From Butyrivibrio sp. INlla14 (lineage in GTDB: Bacteria > Bacillota > Clostridia > Lachnospirales > Lachnospiraceae): 64,000 bases of DNA. Both the position numbers and the translations under genes were made by a program. Shown piece after piece: positions 14,971-20,952 of this stretch (positions within the stretch are counted from its first letter, which is position 1; every line of letters begins with the position of its first letter). The notes beneath the pieces were generated by a model that was given only the letters and a program-made list of their open reading frames with translations, was not told where the DNA came from and ran no database searches. The stretch is from positions 116,959 through 180,958 of the forward strand of contig NZ_FMVS01000007.1 in assembly GCF_900102515.1 (NCBI RefSeq), given 5' to 3'.

Positions 14971-15360
14971 ATGAAAGTTTGGAAACTTGTTGCAGGTATT
15001 TTATCAATAGTATTGTTTATCATTGTGGCATTCCAGTCATGTGCAGCTGGTATGGTAAATGCCCTGGAAGAAAATGGCGGCTCGTCGGGGTCTGCCGGAA
15101 TCATAGTTGCGATCCTTATGCTTACCGGTGGAATAGTATCTATTGCGACCAGGAAGAGCACGGGAAAAGGTGGCAATATAGCTCTTATCATTATCTTTGG
15201 CCTTGCTGCTCTTATAGGATTTGCAGGACATGGTAATTACAGTGATCTTGTAATCTGGGCTGGCTGGTGCCTTATAAATGCGGTAGTTGCTGTGATAGCA
15301 ATCATTACTGGAAAAAAGAATGCAGATCCGGCTGATTCCGGAAATAAAGAAACAAACTGA
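14971..15360 (+). CDS. Small membrane protein, 129 residues
   Basis: Four hydrophobic segments are visible (VAGILSIVLFIIVAFQSC, AGIIVAILMLTGGIVSI, NIALIIIFGLAALIGF, WCLINAVVAVIAII). It starts 15 bp after the lipoprotein stop with AAGGAGG, so the pair is an operon. No family is recognised with confidence. Confidence 0.65.
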   Translation: MKVWKLVAGILSIVLFIIVAFQSCAAGMVNALEENGGSSGSAGIIVAILMLTGGIVSIATRKSTGKGGNIALIIIFGLAALIGFAGHGNYSDLVIWAGWCLINAVVAVIAIITGKKNADPADSGNKETN

Positions 15361-15384
15361 AAAAAGTATATTGTTCATTAAGGA

Positions 15385-15407
15385 AGAGACCTCGTTTGAG
15401 GTCTTTT
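15385..15407 (+). terminator. Intrinsic terminator
   Basis: AGACCTC and GAGGTCT around a GTTT loop, then TTTT, close the lipoprotein operon. Confidence 0.75.
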
Positions 15408-15447
15408 CCCATTTATGGGGGAGTTGTCTGGGCACGACTATACATAG

Positions 15448-15514
15448 CTTTCAAATGATTATTTAGAAACGACTATTTTCATACAATAGTGGGGTAATCA
15501 CTTTCATTTGAAAG
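15448..15514 (+). promoter_or_regulatory. Inverted repeat flanking the promoter of the HTH gene
   Basis: CTTTCAAATGA at 15448-15458 and TCATTTGAAAG at 15504-15514 are an 11-bp inverted repeat. A likely -10 TACAAT at 15482-15487 lies between. The right arm overlaps the AAAGGAG ribosome binding site of the gene at 15526. Autoregulation by the HTH protein is inferred. Confidence 0.5.
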
Positions 15515-15525
15515 GAGATCATTCC

Positions 15526-15867
15526 ATGACAGCACGAGATGTCCAGCACAGGATCAGTGAATTATTGGATGAACGAGGTTGGAGCCAGACGCATCTTGCA
15601 AAGATAGTTGGCGTACCAACTTCTACCATTACAGATATATTTAAAAGAGATTCATATCCTACAATATCGCTTCTGGAGAGAATCAGTGATGCGTTTGGGA
15701 TGACGGTTGGAGAGTTTTTCTCCTTTGACATACCGCCTTCTACGAACATGCAACTTACGCCAGCGGAAACAAGGATAATGACATATGTAAAGAAGCTGAA
15801 TGCACGTAATCAGGAGCGTGTGATTGACTTTATGACCGGTATTATAGGTAGTGATGATAGCAAATAA
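15526..15867 (+). CDS. XRE-type HTH regulator, 113 residues
   Basis: ATG 15526 after AAAGGAG. The HTH spans ISELLDERGWSQTHLAKIVG and VPTSTITDIFKRDSYPTISL, then GMTVGEFFSFD. A short C-terminal helix (RNQERVIDFMTGII) follows. Cro/CI-like repressors of this size commonly control mobile-element genes. A terminator follows. Confidence 0.8.
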   Translation: MTARDVQHRISELLDERGWSQTHLAKIVGVPTSTITDIFKRDSYPTISLLERISDAFGMTVGEFFSFDIPPSTNMQLTPAETRIMTYVKKLNARNQERVIDFMTGIIGSDDSK

Positions 15868-15912
15868 TATGTCTTGAAATGGGTTTCGATAAATTCATAT
15901 AACTATTGTTTA

Positions 15913-15954
15913 GACAGGAGATTGGGGATTATCCGATTGTCCTGTCATTTTTTT
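15913..15954 (+). terminator. Intrinsic terminator
   Basis: GACAGGA and TCCTGTC pair around an inner GAT/ATC stem, followed by seven T. It ends six bases before the GAGG ribosome binding site of the next gene, so it could act as an attenuator of that gene. Confidence 0.75.
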
Positions 15955-15967
15955 GAGGTAAATAATT

Positions 15968-16564
15968 ATGGGTAAAAAGAAATCTAAGGACTATATTGAG
16001 GTTGCAAAAATGTGCAGGCAGGAAGGCTTCTCAGAGGAGAAGGTATTAAAGCTGTGCACGCCATTATGTGAAGATTTTCGTGATAAGAATTATGGAGCTT
16101 CTAAGGATGCGCATATGCCACAGAGTGAAGAAGAAATAACAGAAGATAAGCTGGCGGATCGGGATATATTTTTTTATGTACTTACTAAACCATTTGACGA
16201 GTCTGTAATGGAACGGGCTAAACTGATAGATAATATCATCAAAAAGCCATGGTTTAAGGGGAAGATTGACATGATCCTGGATGAAGTGGCCAATTTCAGG
16301 GTTAAGGGTCCTAAATATAAGAGAATACTTAAAGAAAGTTATTTTGATGGTAATAAGAGAATAGACTCAGATATATATACTGATATGGGAATAGCCAGTT
16401 CTACATTTTACGAAATGAGACCAATAGCTATAAGGCTGCTTGGAATTTTAATGTGGAAATATGTAAAGCGTAGGCAATATGAGGATATGGCCAGAGGAAT
16501 AATACCATTTAAAGAAATTCCACAAAATGATGAAGATATTTCCAAACTCCCACCGCTGGAGTGA
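15968..16564 (+). CDS. Hypothetical protein, possible ArpU/RinA-like activator
   Basis: The 198-residue basic protein begins MGKKKSKDYIEVAKMCRQEG. Its C-terminal part (TDMGIASSTFYEMRPIAIRL, LGILMWKYVKRRQYEDMARG) has the look of the sigma-region-4-like HTH in phage late activators (ArpU/RinA group), but this is weak pattern recognition. The gene lies between a terminator and the phased repeat array at 16617, so it is a candidate for acting on such arrays. Confidence 0.5.
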   Translation: MGKKKSKDYIEVAKMCRQEGFSEEKVLKLCTPLCEDFRDKNYGASKDAHMPQSEEEITEDKLADRDIFFYVLTKPFDESVMERAKLIDNIIKKPWFKGKIDMILDEVANFRVKGPKYKRILKESYFDGNKRIDSDIYTDMGIASSTFYEMRPIAIRLLGILMWKYVKRRQYEDMARGIIPFKEIPQNDEDISKLPPLE

Positions 16565-16567
16565 TTT

Positions 16568-16602
16568 AAAGGCGTTTGATCATTCGTATTTATGCCTTTT
16601 TT
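16568..16602 (+). terminator. Intrinsic terminator
   Basis: AAAGGC and GCCTTT with a following T run directly after the 15968 gene, just before the repeat array. Confidence 0.7.
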
Positions 16603-16616
16603 ATTTAGAAAATAAA

Positions 16617-16682
16617 TCGGAGTAAAATCGGAGACTTTTCGGAGTAATTTCGTATGAAAGTCGGAGTGAATTCGGAAGATTG
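16617..16682 (+). repeat. Helically phased direct repeats, six exact 11-bp units
   Basis: Units of TCGGAGTAAAA type start at 16617, 16628, 16639, 16650, 16661 and 16672 with no spacing variation. The invariant core is TCGGAG; unit four is degenerate (TCGTATGAAAG) and unit six ends GAAGATTG. The array sits immediately upstream of an extended -10 promoter, as at 3526 and 45163, but with a wholly different unit sequence. Confidence 0.85.
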
Positions 16683-16695
16683 GTTTCTGGAATCA

Positions 16696-16704
16696 TGATA
16701 TACT
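16696..16704 (+). promoter_or_regulatory. Extended -10 promoter after the 11-bp array
   Basis: TG A TATACT, the -10 at 16699-16704, follows the last repeat by 16 bp. There is no consensus -35; the place of the -35 is taken by the last repeat unit. Transcription would run into the 16959 zinc-ribbon gene. The intervening 250 bp has two hairpins (for example TAACGG/CCGTTA at 16886-16912) but no gene I can support. Confidence 0.55.
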
Positions 16705-16958
16705 ACGCATGTTTTGGTGCCAGCATGAAAAAATAGTTTTGTTTAAGGAGGAGAATTGCAATTGTAGTTTTGTAAAATGTGTACAAAAAATAGGACAGAA
16801 CAACTGTTCGATTTCTACTTGTGACTTATCATTCAGACAACTATAATTAGTGTATAGCAACCGCGGGGCTATAAAAGAGATCAGCTAACGGTTTTCTTTC
16901 CCTAATCCGTTAATTGTAACTATTAACAATTGGTTTTGTTCGCTTGGGGGTGAAGAGT

Positions 16959-17204
16959 TTGAAAAGAGCGAAGTTATCCATGGAGGGAGAACGCTGGGTT
17001 AACTGCCCGGTTTGTGGTAATAAGATCATGAAGGCCAGACGTGCCGATGTAGACGAGATATGTGAAGAGTGCGGCAATCTGATAACAATATGTGTGACCA
17101 AGAATTTTGTTACTACTATAGTTAATGATGAAGAGAGTGATGAGCAGACCTTTACAGAGAGGATGCTCAGGTACCAGAAGGAGTTGGCGTTATTGACCAA
17201 CTGA
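16959..17204 (+). CDS. Small zinc-ribbon protein
   Basis: About 81 residues with two cysteine pairs, NCPVCGNKI and CEECGNLI, forming a rubredoxin-like zinc knuckle. The start is uncertain: TTG 16959 is well spaced from GGGGGTG at 16946-16952, while the first ATG (16980) has no ribosome binding site. Such ribbons often act in small DNA-binding or adaptor proteins of mobile elements. Confidence 0.6.
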   Translation: MKRAKLSMEGERWVNCPVCGNKIMKARRADVDEICEECGNLITICVTKNFVTTIVNDEESDEQTFTERMLRYQKELALLTN

Positions 17205-17485
17205 TGCGGCCGGAAGCTTCTGGCCAATATACAACTTAATATGTTAATGCGGCAGATGATGGACTAGTGCAGTGCCAACGAGCCAGGAACAGCATCGCCT
17301 GCCTAAAGATTTGCCAAGAGCTTAAAGAGTCGTGTAACTAACAACACGTAACATCGAAGGAGTCTGCAAAACGGAAGTATACCGAAAGGTTTTAACCTTA
17401 GGTTTATTAAAGTTTTGCAGGCTCTTTCTCTATGCTCTTGGCTCGGTTGCTTCCGTTTTGGTGGATTCCGGAAACGGAGAATGAA
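17205..17485 (+). ncRNA. Structured 280-nt leader region
   Basis: No gene fits this stretch. It contains the palindrome GGCCGGAAGCTTCTGGCC (17208-17225). It also has a long hairpin at 17360-17424 (GAG-CTGCAAAAC with GTTTTGCAG-CTC) followed by TTTCTC, like a terminator. A third hairpin, TCCGTTT/AAACGGA at 17452-17478, covers the CGGAG ribosome binding site of the next gene. This looks like a regulated leader; a named RNA family is not recognised. Confidence 0.45.
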
Positions 17486-17836
17486 ATGGAAACAAGAAAC
17501 ACAGAAACAATCGGAGGAAGGATCAGGGAGCTTCGTGAAGCAAGCGGCATCGGCCAGAAGGAACTGGCTGCAGAGTTCTTTTTATCAAACAAGAGCGTTA
17601 TATCTGCCTATGAGAGGGAGACAAGGACACTGCCTATAGATGTTCTTCTCAAGTATTCCGAGAGGTTCCGGGTATCTACTGATTGGATCCTTAAGGGAGT
17701 TGATGAAGTTCACGTTAATACCCTTCAGGAAGCCGGAGTTGAAGAAATTGAAAAGCTTTTTTCAAACCTTAAGAGCGCGGAGGTAAGGGCAGTTGCTGTT
17801 GCCCAGCTAAAGGCGCTGGCTCTGCTTGACAGATGA
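17486..17836 (+). CDS. XRE-type HTH regulator, 116 residues
   Basis: ATG 17486 follows CGGAG. The HTH is GGRIRELREASGIGQKELAA with FFLSNKSVISAYERETRTLP, then STDWILKG. A C-terminal helical part (EEIEKLFSNLKSAEVRAVAV) probably dimerises. Its ribosome binding site is inside a hairpin, suggesting translational control. Confidence 0.8.
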   Translation: METRNTETIGGRIRELREASGIGQKELAAEFFLSNKSVISAYERETRTLPIDVLLKYSERFRVSTDWILKGVDEVHVNTLQEAGVEEIEKLFSNLKSAEVRAVAVAQLKALALLDR

Positions 17837-17977
17837 CGGTATACAGATTGCATACCGAGTATACAGCTCAGTTCTAGTGCTTATGCGGGGTGCAGCCTTA
17901 TGATGGAAGAGTCTTAAGACGACACGCGCGAAAAAATATTTAGGAAGGACAGTTCATGATCATGGCAGGCCAGTAAG

Positions 17978-18190
17978 ATGATGGCAGAAAAAACATTGGG
18001 AGAAAAGATCAGAATCAGAAGGAGAGAGCTTAGACTCAGCCAGGAGAAGTTTGCTGAAAAGTTGTATGTGAGCAGACAGATCGTAGCTAACTGCGAGACA
18101 GGAAGAACAGATATAAAGATGTCTCTTTTTCTGGAAATGGCAAACGTTCTGGAGCTGAGTCCGAAATGCTTTTTTGACGGTACTTACTAA
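17978..18190 (+). CDS. Short XRE-type HTH regulator, 70 residues
   Basis: Single-domain HTH: GEKIRIRRRELRLSQEKFAE, LYVSRQIVANCETGRTDIKM. The ribosome binding site is weak. Upstream (17837-17862) lie three GTATAC-type half-sites, including the inverted pair CGGTAT/ATACCG, possible operators. Confidence 0.75.
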   Translation: MMAEKTLGEKIRIRRRELRLSQEKFAEKLYVSRQIVANCETGRTDIKMSLFLEMANVLELSPKCFFDGTY

Positions 18191-18265
18191 TAAGTAGAGA
18201 ACACACTCCTTGAAATCGGATGTAGGAAAAAAGTTGAGAATCTACATATATAAAGGAGGTGCTTC

Positions 18266-18862
18266 ATGGCAATTCAATTAGTAGATGATTATGCTGCAGC
18301 AGATGCAGGAGGGAAGGTGGATATTATCTGCAGAAACTATCCTTCCTTCCTGGGAATGTTAGACAGTCGGATAGAAGGACTTGTCTATACCATTGAGACA
18401 GACAGGGCATGCAGCAGGCACTCTGACAGAGGTGCGCTTGGTGTCAGGGTGCAGACAAGCGGAACGAGTGATCCGACTGCTAATACGGGAATCAGTGAGA
18501 CCATGACGAGGGATGCGCTGAGGACCTGTGATTTTTCAAGCGGTGTACTGGAGGGTACTGAGAACGAAATAGATTATATGTATGAGGCATATGTGATCCG
18601 CGATATGCGCAAGGCCTATTTCTTATTCAATACCCAGATGTGCATCCTCAAGCCAAAGGAGAAAGCTCTTTTCACTTCATATATCAATGGTGCAAAGGAT
18701 GCAGCAGAGATCGCTGATGAGCTTGGGATAACCCAGGAGTCAGCAAGACTTAAGATTCACAGAGCAAAGAAGAAGGTGAAGCTATCAATGCTTCACTGTA
18801 TGCAGACTAAAGACAGGAGGGACGGTAAATGCCGGCAAGAAAAACAAGTATCACTAATGTAG
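18266..18862 (+). CDS. Sigma-70 region 4-like protein
   Basis: The 198-residue protein follows AAAGGAGGTG. Its C-terminal third has a sigma region 4 HTH (GAKDAAEIADELGITQESAR, LKIHRAKKKVKLSM). The N-terminal two thirds resemble the linker of element-encoded sigma-like regulators rather than region 2. Such proteins sit upstream of excisionase and integrase in Firmicute conjugative elements. It overlaps the excisionase gene by 34 bp. Confidence 0.7.
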   Translation: MAIQLVDDYAAADAGGKVDIICRNYPSFLGMLDSRIEGLVYTIETDRACSRHSDRGALGVRVQTSGTSDPTANTGISETMTRDALRTCDFSSGVLEGTENEIDYMYEAYVIRDMRKAYFLFNTQMCILKPKEKALFTSYINGAKDAAEIADELGITQESARLKIHRAKKKVKLSMLHCMQTKDRRDGKCRQEKQVSLM

Positions 18863-19059
18863 CGGAGGCTGTAAAGTCCGGAAAGAAGTTTGTCACTTAC
18901 AAGGAGGGAAAAGACCTATATTCAATGGGGCTTCATACCTTTGAGAAAATGGCTAAGGACGCAGGAGCCATATACCACATTAAGAGAAGGGTGCTGGTCA
19001 ACACAGAGATTTTCGATGCATTCATGGAAAATTTTCGTGACGCAAATTATACATCGTAA
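18829..19059 (+). CDS. xis: Excisionase-like protein (DUF6462)
   Basis: The 76-residue protein starts after AGGAGGGACGG inside the 3' end of the sigma-like gene. KDLYSMGLHTFEKMAKDAGA and KRRVLVNTEIFDAF match DUF6462, a winged-helix excisionase-type family found before integrases. It would direct the integrase to excise the element. Confidence 0.75.
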   Translation: MPARKTSITNVAEAVKSGKKFVTYKEGKDLYSMGLHTFEKMAKDAGAIYHIKRRVLVNTEIFDAFMENFRDANYTS

Positions 19060-19061
19060 TT

Positions 19062-19112
19062 GTCCATTGTTGTCCAAAGAAGTCCAAATGGCAGTATTTA
19101 TGCGGCTTTGCA
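19062..19112 (+). repeat. 10-bp phased repeats and an att/arm-like block
   Basis: GTCC occurs at 19062, 19072 and 19082 in units of the form WWWKWWGTCC, then AAATGG. A block GGCAGTATTTATGCGGCTTT follows at 19090-19109. A near copy (CCAGTGTTTATGCGGCTT) lies at 20819-20836, beyond the integrase, and a diverged one at 45202-45221. Integrase arm or core sites are the likely role. Confidence 0.5.
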
Positions 19113-19136
19113 CTTCTTTCACAGGATAAAAATGGA

Positions 19137-19166
19137 TTGTAACAGAGGAATAATGCGGATTATAAT
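19137..19166 (+). promoter_or_regulatory. Integrase promoter
   Basis: TTGTAA at 19137-19142 and TATAAT at 19161-19166, 18 bp apart, 45 bp before the integrase start. An inverted repeat AGAGGAATAA/TTATTCCTCT (19145-19193) spans the -10 and could act as operator or attenuator. Confidence 0.55.
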
Positions 19167-19210
19167 GTGTTTATGAACCGGTTATTCCTCTTTTTTATTA
19201 GGAGGAAAAC

Positions 19211-20452
19211 ATGACGAGAAAAGATTCAAGAGGTTACAACCTGTACGTAGGTGAGTTCCAGAGAAAGGATGGCAGATACGTATATTCCTATACAGACCGT
19301 ATGGGACAGAGACACTCTATATATAAGAAGACACTGGTTGAACTCAGGGAGGCTGAGAGGAAATTAAAGAGAGATTATGATGATGGCCTTGATCCCAGTA
19401 AGTCAAAGAATGTAGCAGTCAACAGCATGGTGGAAACTTATCTTGACACCAAGCACAATCTCAAAGTTACTACCAAGGGCACTTATGTTAATGTCTATAA
19501 GAGTTATATCAAGGAAGACTTTGGTAAGATGAAGATTGTCGACGTCAAGTATTCAGACATCAAGAAGTTCTATTACGGGCTCATCATTGAGCGCGGACTC
19601 AAGGCGACGACAGTTGATCATGTACATACTGTTCTCCGCCCTGCATTCCAGATGGCTGTTCGGGATGGCTACATCAGGACAAATCCGACAGATGATGTCA
19701 TGGCAGAGATCAAGCGCAGCAAGTTCTGGGAAAAACCGGACAGAAAAGCTCTTACCATTGATGAGCAGCAGGCTTTTATGGATATATTCAGGAACAATCC
19801 TGAATTCAGGGGATGGCTTCCGATTATCACGGTGCTTCTCGGCACTGGCATGCGTATAGGCGAGTGCCTTGCGATCAGATGGGACTGCGTTGATTTTCAG
19901 AATCGAATCATCCATGTCAACCATACTCTCAGCGACAGGCCTGATGAATTTGGGGACTGCAGTAAGCGCATGCTACCTACGAAAACCGCTGCAGGTACCA
20001 GGGACATTCCGATGGTCCAGGAAGTATATGATGCTTTTCTGATGGAATATGAGTTCCAGAGCGTACTTGGTTTCTGTGATGAAGAGATCGATGGATTCAC
20101 CGGATTTGTTTTCTGTACCGGCGAGCACAAGGCTCTCCATCCAGGAGCAGTCAACCGTGCTATCCACGATGCAATCGATTCTTATAATGAAGAGGAGGTC
20201 CTTATGGCTGCTGATGAAAACAGGGAGCCTTTTCTGCTCCCGAGTATTTCTGCCCATATATTACGTCACACTTTCTGCACCAGGCTCTGCGAGAATGAGT
20301 CAAACATCAAGGTGATCCAGGCCATCATGGGCCATGCGGACATAACCACCACGATGAACATCTACGCTGAGGCTACCAGAGAGAAGAAACAGGAGGTCAT
20401 GATGAACCTTGAAGGCAAGATCATCATCAGACCGGAGCGCAGTGATTCATGA
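19211..20452 (+). CDS. int: Tyrosine recombinase integrase, Tn916 type
   Basis: The 413-residue protein has the N-terminal AP2-like arm-binding domain (GYNLYVGEFQRKDGRYVYSY), a SAM-like core-binding domain (residues 70-165) and the catalytic domain. The catalytic set is Arg in GTGMRIGE, HILRHTF (His-x-x-Arg), His in MGHADITTT and the Tyr nucleophile in NIYAEAT. It is full length with AGGAGG upstream. It marks one end of the element and acts with the excisionase. Confidence 0.95.
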   Translation: MTRKDSRGYNLYVGEFQRKDGRYVYSYTDRMGQRHSIYKKTLVELREAERKLKRDYDDGLDPSKSKNVAVNSMVETYLDTKHNLKVTTKGTYVNVYKSYIKEDFGKMKIVDVKYSDIKKFYYGLIIERGLKATTVDHVHTVLRPAFQMAVRDGYIRTNPTDDVMAEIKRSKFWEKPDRKALTIDEQQAFMDIFRNNPEFRGWLPIITVLLGTGMRIGECLAIRWDCVDFQNRIIHVNHTLSDRPDEFGDCSKRMLPTKTAAGTRDIPMVQEVYDAFLMEYEFQSVLGFCDEEIDGFTGFVFCTGEHKALHPGAVNRAIHDAIDSYNEEEVLMAADENREPFLLPSISAHILRHTFCTRLCENESNIKVIQAIMGHADITTTMNIYAEATREKKQEVMMNLEGKIIIRPERSDS

Positions 20453-20622
20453 TGTATCGGTTCGGGCTTCTATGGATAAATTTGGTGATGACAAACCAGA
20501 ACATAGGAGTTATAATATGAGTGTAGCGTAATGCTCATATCAATTACAGAGATGTGATTGAGAGAAATGTGTAGTCAATTGCTTCATCTGGACTGCACTG
20601 TATGTATTTGGTTCGTAACAGT

Positions 20623-20710
20623 ACTCTTTCCACCGAAGACCACCTTTTTGGAGGCCTGCACCTCGGTTGACAGCACAAATCCGGTGCTCCATGGATTTCG
20701 GTGGTAGAGT
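20623..20710 (+). ncRNA. Candidate structured RNA downstream of the integrase
   Basis: ACTCT-TT-CCACCGAA (20623-20637) pairs with TTCGGTGG-T-AGAGT (20697-20710). The inside can fold CCACC/GGAGG-type and AGCAC/GTGCT helices. The surrounding 500 bp (20453-20952) has no gene. It could equally be a DNA structure at the element end. Confidence 0.4.
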
Positions 20711-20952
20711 CAAACGGAGAAAAAATAGCTCAGAAGGATTTGCTTGGAGCTGTACGGATTAAGTAAGGGGAGCAATCACCATTTTTCCCGACCTTGAAAA
20801 GTGTTGGCCGTTAAAAGCCAGTGTTTATGCGGCTTGCGAGATGCAGTCAGAACGAAATGACAACAAATTGACAACAATTCTTCCGATAACCACGAAGATT
20901 GTCAAAGGATTATAAGTTGTTGGAGAAAAAATCAGCATAGAGATTTATCTCA

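Noticed and set aside
16617..16682. A CRISPR array or TRAP-type RNA-binding site
   Set aside because: Units are 11 bp without spacers, far too short for CRISPR. The GAG triplets are 11 nt apart, while TRAP sites have 2-3 nt spacers.
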